9,235 bases of DNA from Pseudomonadota bacterium (GTDB lineage Bacteria; Pseudomonadota; Alphaproteobacteria; Rhizobiales; Aestuariivirgaceae), in contig JAEKFU010000509.1 of the NCBI GenBank assembly GCA_016522385.1, positions 1 to 9,235 on the forward strand, read 5' to 3'. Each line of letters opens with the position of its first letter. Within the stretch, counting starts at the first letter, position 1. Below are positions 6,463 to 9,235 of this stretch, one piece after another. Made by a program: the position numbers and the translations under genes. Below the pieces are notes generated by a model. The model did not search any database. It was not told the origin of the DNA and saw nothing but the letters and a program-made list of their open reading frames with translations.

Positions 6463-8069
6463 CCCACGGAATTGTTTCGGCGCCACAGCCGGAAGCGGTC
6501 GAAGCGGGAATTGATGCTCTTGAGCGGGGTGGCAATGCCGTCGATGCCGTTATCGCCACTGCTCTCGTCCAGACCGTCGTCGACCCACAAATGTGCGGCA
6601 TTGCTGGTTTCGGTTCGATGCAGGTCTATATGCCGGAGCGTGACATCCACGTCTGCCTCGACTTTCACGGCCGGGCACCGTCAAAGGCGACGCCAGACAT
6701 GTGGCATGACCAGATCATCCGCGAGGCAGGGGACGGCTTCGGCTTCATTCTGGACGGCCATGTCAACGACATCGGTTATGGCGCGATCACTACGCCAATG
6801 AGCTTGCGGGCCTATAATGCGGCCCTGGGACGCTTCGGCACGATGGCACTCGCTGATCTGATCGAACCGGCCATCGGCTATGCCGAAGACGGTTTCATGG
6901 TGCGCCCCCATGTAAGCTATTTCTGGAACCTGGTGGAAGGCGAAGGCCGTGCGCCGCACAAGGACCGGATCGCCAAGTTACCCGAAGCACGCCGGATCTA
7001 TCTCAACCCGGACGGTTCGCTACGCAAACCCGGTGAAATCCTGAAAAACCCGGATATGGGAGAGACCCTGCGCCGGATTGCCAAACACGGCGTTGATGAA
7101 TTCTATGCCGGCGACATTGCCGACACCATCATCGCCGACATGGCCGCCAATGACGGCCTTTTGACCCGCAACGATCTTGAGAATGTCGCCGTGAGTGAAA
7201 CCGATCCGTTGTGGGGCACCTATCGCGGCTACAGGATCGCTGCCAACAATCCGCCCGGCGGCGGCATCATGGTCCTCGAGATGCTCAACATACTTGAAAA
7301 TTTCGACCTTGCTGGTCTCGGTCACAATTCGCCGGACTATATTGCCACCGTGTCCGAAGCCATGAAAATCGCCACCGTCGACAAGGACACCCGCGTCGGT
7401 GACCCAAGGTTTGTCGACGTGCCAGTCGACCTGTTGACCTCGAAGACCTATGCCGCAGAATTGTCAGCGCGCATCAAGTCCGGCTGGAAAACCAATGTAC
7501 CGCGGATCAATCCCGGTGGCAGGGAGTCGCGCAATACCACGCATATATCGGCCGCAGACGAGCACGGCACCTGCGTGTCGATGACCCATTCGCTCGGCAT
7601 GCCGTCGGGTGTTGTGACACCCGGTCTTGGTTTCATGTACAACGGCTGCATGGCCGTATTCGATCCCCGGCCCGGCAAAACTGGCTCGATCGCGCCGGGC
7701 AAATCTCGGTTCACCGCCATGGCCCCGATCATCGTCTTCAATGGCGATGAGCCTTTCCTGGTAGTCGGTGCTCCCGGAGGTACATTTATCACCATGGGCG
7801 TCCTGCAGTGCATACTCAATGTGATTGATTTCAGGATGGATGCGCATCATGCGGTGTCGGCTCCGCGTTTTTGCACGACCAGCGACATCATCGACATTTC
7901 CAATCGTATCCTGCGGCGAACGGAGCAGGCACTCAAGGGCATGGGTTATCCGGTCCGGCGCTCTCCACTCAGCTACCACTTCGCCGGTGTTCACGCGTTA
8001 CGCCACACGTCATCCGGTTGGGATGGCGGCGCCGATCCCGGCCGGGACGGCATGGCGTTGACAGTTTAG
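6459..8069 (+). CDS. Gamma-glutamyltransferase-fold Ntn hydrolase, cytoplasmic, atypical substrate pocket
   Basis: 536 residues from the ATG at 6459, which overlaps the peptidase stop as ATGA. A TTG at 6414 in frame would lie within the peptidase gene and is less likely. The N-terminus has the family stretch ERGGNAVDAVIATAL (22-36) and no signal peptide, unlike periplasmic GGTs. The autocleavage site is N359/T360 in RNTTHIS. Thr360 would become the nucleophile, giving a large chain of 359 and a small chain of 177 residues. The oxyanion Gly-Gly is kept (440-441, GAPGGT). Aligned by eye to E. coli GGT, the gamma-glutamyl-binding residues are changed: R114 to His70, N411 to Gly380, Q430 to Cys397, D433 to Val400, S462/S463 to Thr419/Ala420. 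The lid loop is about ten residues shorter. It is therefore a GGT-family amidohydrolase or acylase of unknown specificity, working downstream of the importer. Confidence 0.88.
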   Translation: MTHGIVSAPQPEAVEAGIDALERGGNAVDAVIATALVQTVVDPQMCGIAGFGSMQVYMPERDIHVCLDFHGRAPSKATPDMWHDQIIREAGDGFGFILDGHVNDIGYGAITTPMSLRAYNAALGRFGTMALADLIEPAIGYAEDGFMVRPHVSYFWNLVEGEGRAPHKDRIAKLPEARRIYLNPDGSLRKPGEILKNPDMGETLRRIAKHGVDEFYAGDIADTIIADMAANDGLLTRNDLENVAVSETDPLWGTYRGYRIAANNPPGGGIMVLEMLNILENFDLAGLGHNSPDYIATVSEAMKIATVDKDTRVGDPRFVDVPVDLLTSKTYAAELSARIKSGWKTNVPRINPGGRESRNTTHISAADEHGTCVSMTHSLGMPSGVVTPGLGFMYNGCMAVFDPRPGKTGSIAPGKSRFTAMAPIIVFNGDEPFLVVGAPGGTFITMGVLQCILNVIDFRMDAHHAVSAPRFCTTSDIIDISNRILRRTEQALKGMGYPVRRSPLSYHFAGVHALRHTSSGWDGGADPGRDGMALTV

Positions 8070-8279
8070 GCAACGACGACAATTCAAACGAAGTACGAAC
8101 AGAAAAGGTCCAGTTGCTTTGCGCATATTGGCCAGAGGTCATTTGCGCTGGTGAACAGATCCTAGTCCAACGAACGAAATCGGGCTGCGCAAAACGCTGG
8201 CCGGGCTGAACGGATTTGGCTCCAACAAATGGATCAACAACTGCTACCGCTGGTATTCTACTTCCCCGCCTCCTCAGCC
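8070..8279. other. Intergenic region between convergent genes, no gene recognised
   Basis: This 210-base gap separates the end of the operon from the end of the minus-strand gene. I found no tRNA, no insertion-sequence ends and no start codon with a ribosome site. A plus-strand frame from 8155 to about 8322 is open without a start and matches nothing I recognise. The only structure of note is the hairpin at 8121-8148. Confidence 0.6.
8121..8148. terminator. Weak interrupted hairpin downstream of the operon, possible terminator
   Basis: Bases 8121-8125 (GCGCA) pair with 8144-8148 (TGCGC). Inside, 8129-8133 (TGGCC) pairs with 8137-8141 (GGTCA, one wobble) around a 3-base loop, with a small internal loop between the stems. 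It lies about 50 bases after the Ntn hydrolase stop, where an end of transcription is expected. There is no following T-run, so intrinsic termination is doubtful. It could serve as a 3' mRNA-protecting structure instead. Confidence 0.28.
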
Positions 8280-9235
8280 TTATGCGATGGTCTCACTCAC
8301 CTTGAATCGTCGGAATGCGTAGCCCGCCAGGGGAACAGTTGATAATCCGATGACGGTGAGCGCTAGCCAACTGGTTAGCCCAAATGAAAACCACAATTCT
8401 CCGGTCGCTTGCTGTGCCATTAATCCGGCGACACGCGCTACGCCAATCGCTGTGAAGATGATGATCGTCTTCAGCATGAAGTCCACCAGCGTCCGGCCGA
8501 GAAAATCAAAGTCGACTCTGCCAACGGGTACCAGTTTCGTGGGAAAAAAGAGGAATACCAAATTTTCCAAGCCGTACAGGAGCAGGTTGAATGGCAAGAT
8601 ATAGGCTGTCAATGCCATCAATATAACTGCCGAAGTGAAGTCAAGGAAAGGCAGTGTGCTGGCAATCATGACCAGTTGAATTGCACTGGACAGTAGAACA
8701 GGCACCATGAGCTGTCCGGCACAAATTCGCCATGGAGCGATTGGCAAGGCCTTGTAGTGCTCGATCCTGGCGAGCTCACCGCGAAAATCGCATACCAACG
8801 TGCGCGGTATCACAAATGCAATAAGAAAGTAGAGAATTCCCAGGGTTCCGCTGCTTGTAAGTTGCATGCCGGCACTCGTGACGAGCGGTCCTGTGCTGAT
8901 TGCGATTGCAAGAAACACGAGAATCACCCTGTCGGAATTGCGTTTCGCGTTAATCGCCTGACGCCAGGCAATCGGCCCAAGTCCGCCAAGAACGAGTGAG
9001 CGACGCACGGAGTGGTCAGTGGTTTTGTCGCTGGCCCAGATTGATCCTCCGCGCTTGACGCGAAGCCAGCGATTGCTGTGCCGCCGACTTTCAGATAGCG
9101 AGCGGTCCGACGTTCGACTGTCAAGTGCGATTATGACCAGCAACAAGGTTGCGTTGATTGTGATACCTGCCACTGCCCACGCGACCAGATCGGGGAAAAC
9201 CTTTTGTGCAAGAAAAATCTCGGCAAACACGACAA
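8280..9235 (-). CDS. Polytopic membrane protein resembling the putative ABC exporter permease family (5'-truncated by window edge)
   Basis: The frame is open to the right edge; the apparent GTG start at 9228-9230 is preceded by another sense codon, so the N-terminus is outside the window. At least 316 residues remain, ending at the TAA at 8280-8282. There are about seven hydrophobic segments (roughly residues 16-36, 102-120, 127-147, 168-190, 199-230, 252-271, 285-305). A charged cytoplasmic loop at about 38-98 ends in GLGPIAWRQ. The stretches DFRGELARIEHYKALPIAPW (148-167), GQLMVPVLL and LENLVFLFFPTKLV recall the 'putative ABC exporter' permease family (Pfam ABC_export as I remember it), which partners with an ATPase usually encoded next door. 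G+C is near 50% in lines counted by eye, lower than most of the operon. Membrane nature is certain; the family call is from memory and moderate. Confidence 0.72.
   Translation of the reverse strand, partial: VVFAEIFLAQKVFPDLVAWAVAGITINATLLLVIIALDSRTSDRSLSESRRHSNRWLRVKRGGSIWASDKTTDHSVRRSLVLGGLGPIAWRQAINAKRNSDRVILVFLAIAISTGPLVTSAGMQLTSSGTLGILYFLIAFVIPRTLVCDFRGELARIEHYKALPIAPWRICAGQLMVPVLLSSAIQLVMIASTLPFLDFTSAVILMALTAYILPFNLLLYGLENLVFLFFPTKLVPVGRVDFDFLGRTLVDFMLKTIIIFTAIGVARVAGLMAQQATGELWFSFGLTSWLALTVIGLSTVPLAGYAFRRFKVSETIA

Noticed and set aside
7871..8209. A 112-codon plus-strand open frame over the Ntn hydrolase end and the gap
   Set aside because: Two thirds of it is an out-of-frame reading of the hydrolase, and the remainder has no recognisable similarity.
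8280..9230. Treating the minus-strand gene as complete from the GTG at 9230
   Set aside because: The codon before it is sense, and there are only five bases left before the window edge, so no ribosome site can be seen; the family is also longer.
1..9235. CRISPR arrays, tRNA or rRNA genes, insertion-sequence ends, phage genes
   Set aside because: No repeated spacer pattern, cloverleaf, rRNA-like stretch, terminal inverted repeats or phage-type proteins were seen on either strand.

Overview
The window reads as one long plus-strand catabolic import operon followed by a convergent, incomplete minus-strand gene. Gene order, family signatures and fairly high G+C in the operon suggest a proteobacterium, most likely an alphaproteobacterium. 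That placement is inferred from protein style only; there is no rRNA or other marker gene.

Layout. Positions 3-1145 hold the C-terminal part of a family 5 solute-binding protein whose N-terminus lies outside the window. A G/C-rich hairpin (1158-1187) sits in the 67-base gap before the first permease gene. The DppB-type permease (1213-2123) is broken by a frameshift near 1303-1308. The DppC-type permease (2125-3045), DppD-type ATPase (3057-4067) and DppF-type ATPase (4064-5041) are intact. Next come an M20 metallopeptidase of the cytosolic dipeptidase/carnosinase type (5038-6462) and a cytoplasmic gamma-glutamyltransferase-fold Ntn hydrolase (6459-8069). The last four cistrons are linked by three successive ATGA overlaps, so they are probably translated as a coupled chain.

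How the genes fit together. The first five genes would form a complete peptide/oligopeptide-type ABC importer: binding protein, two permeases and two ATPases. The last two are enzymes without signal peptides that would cleave the imported compound in the cytoplasm. The Ntn hydrolase keeps the catalytic Thr and the Gly-Gly oxyanion pair of gamma-glutamyltransferase. It has lost most residues that hold the gamma-glutamyl group in the E. coli enzyme, so the substrate is probably not an ordinary gamma-glutamyl peptide. This import-and-hydrolyse cassette with an atypical Ntn hydrolase is the most interesting part of the window. The dppB frameshift raises the question of whether the system is decaying or the sequence has an error.

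Positions 8070-8279 contain no convincing gene, only a modest interrupted hairpin. From 8280 to the right edge, a minus-strand membrane protein resembles the 'putative ABC exporter' permease family. Its G+C is visibly lower than the operon's, and its start lies beyond the window. It is unrelated in function to the operon and may have a different history.
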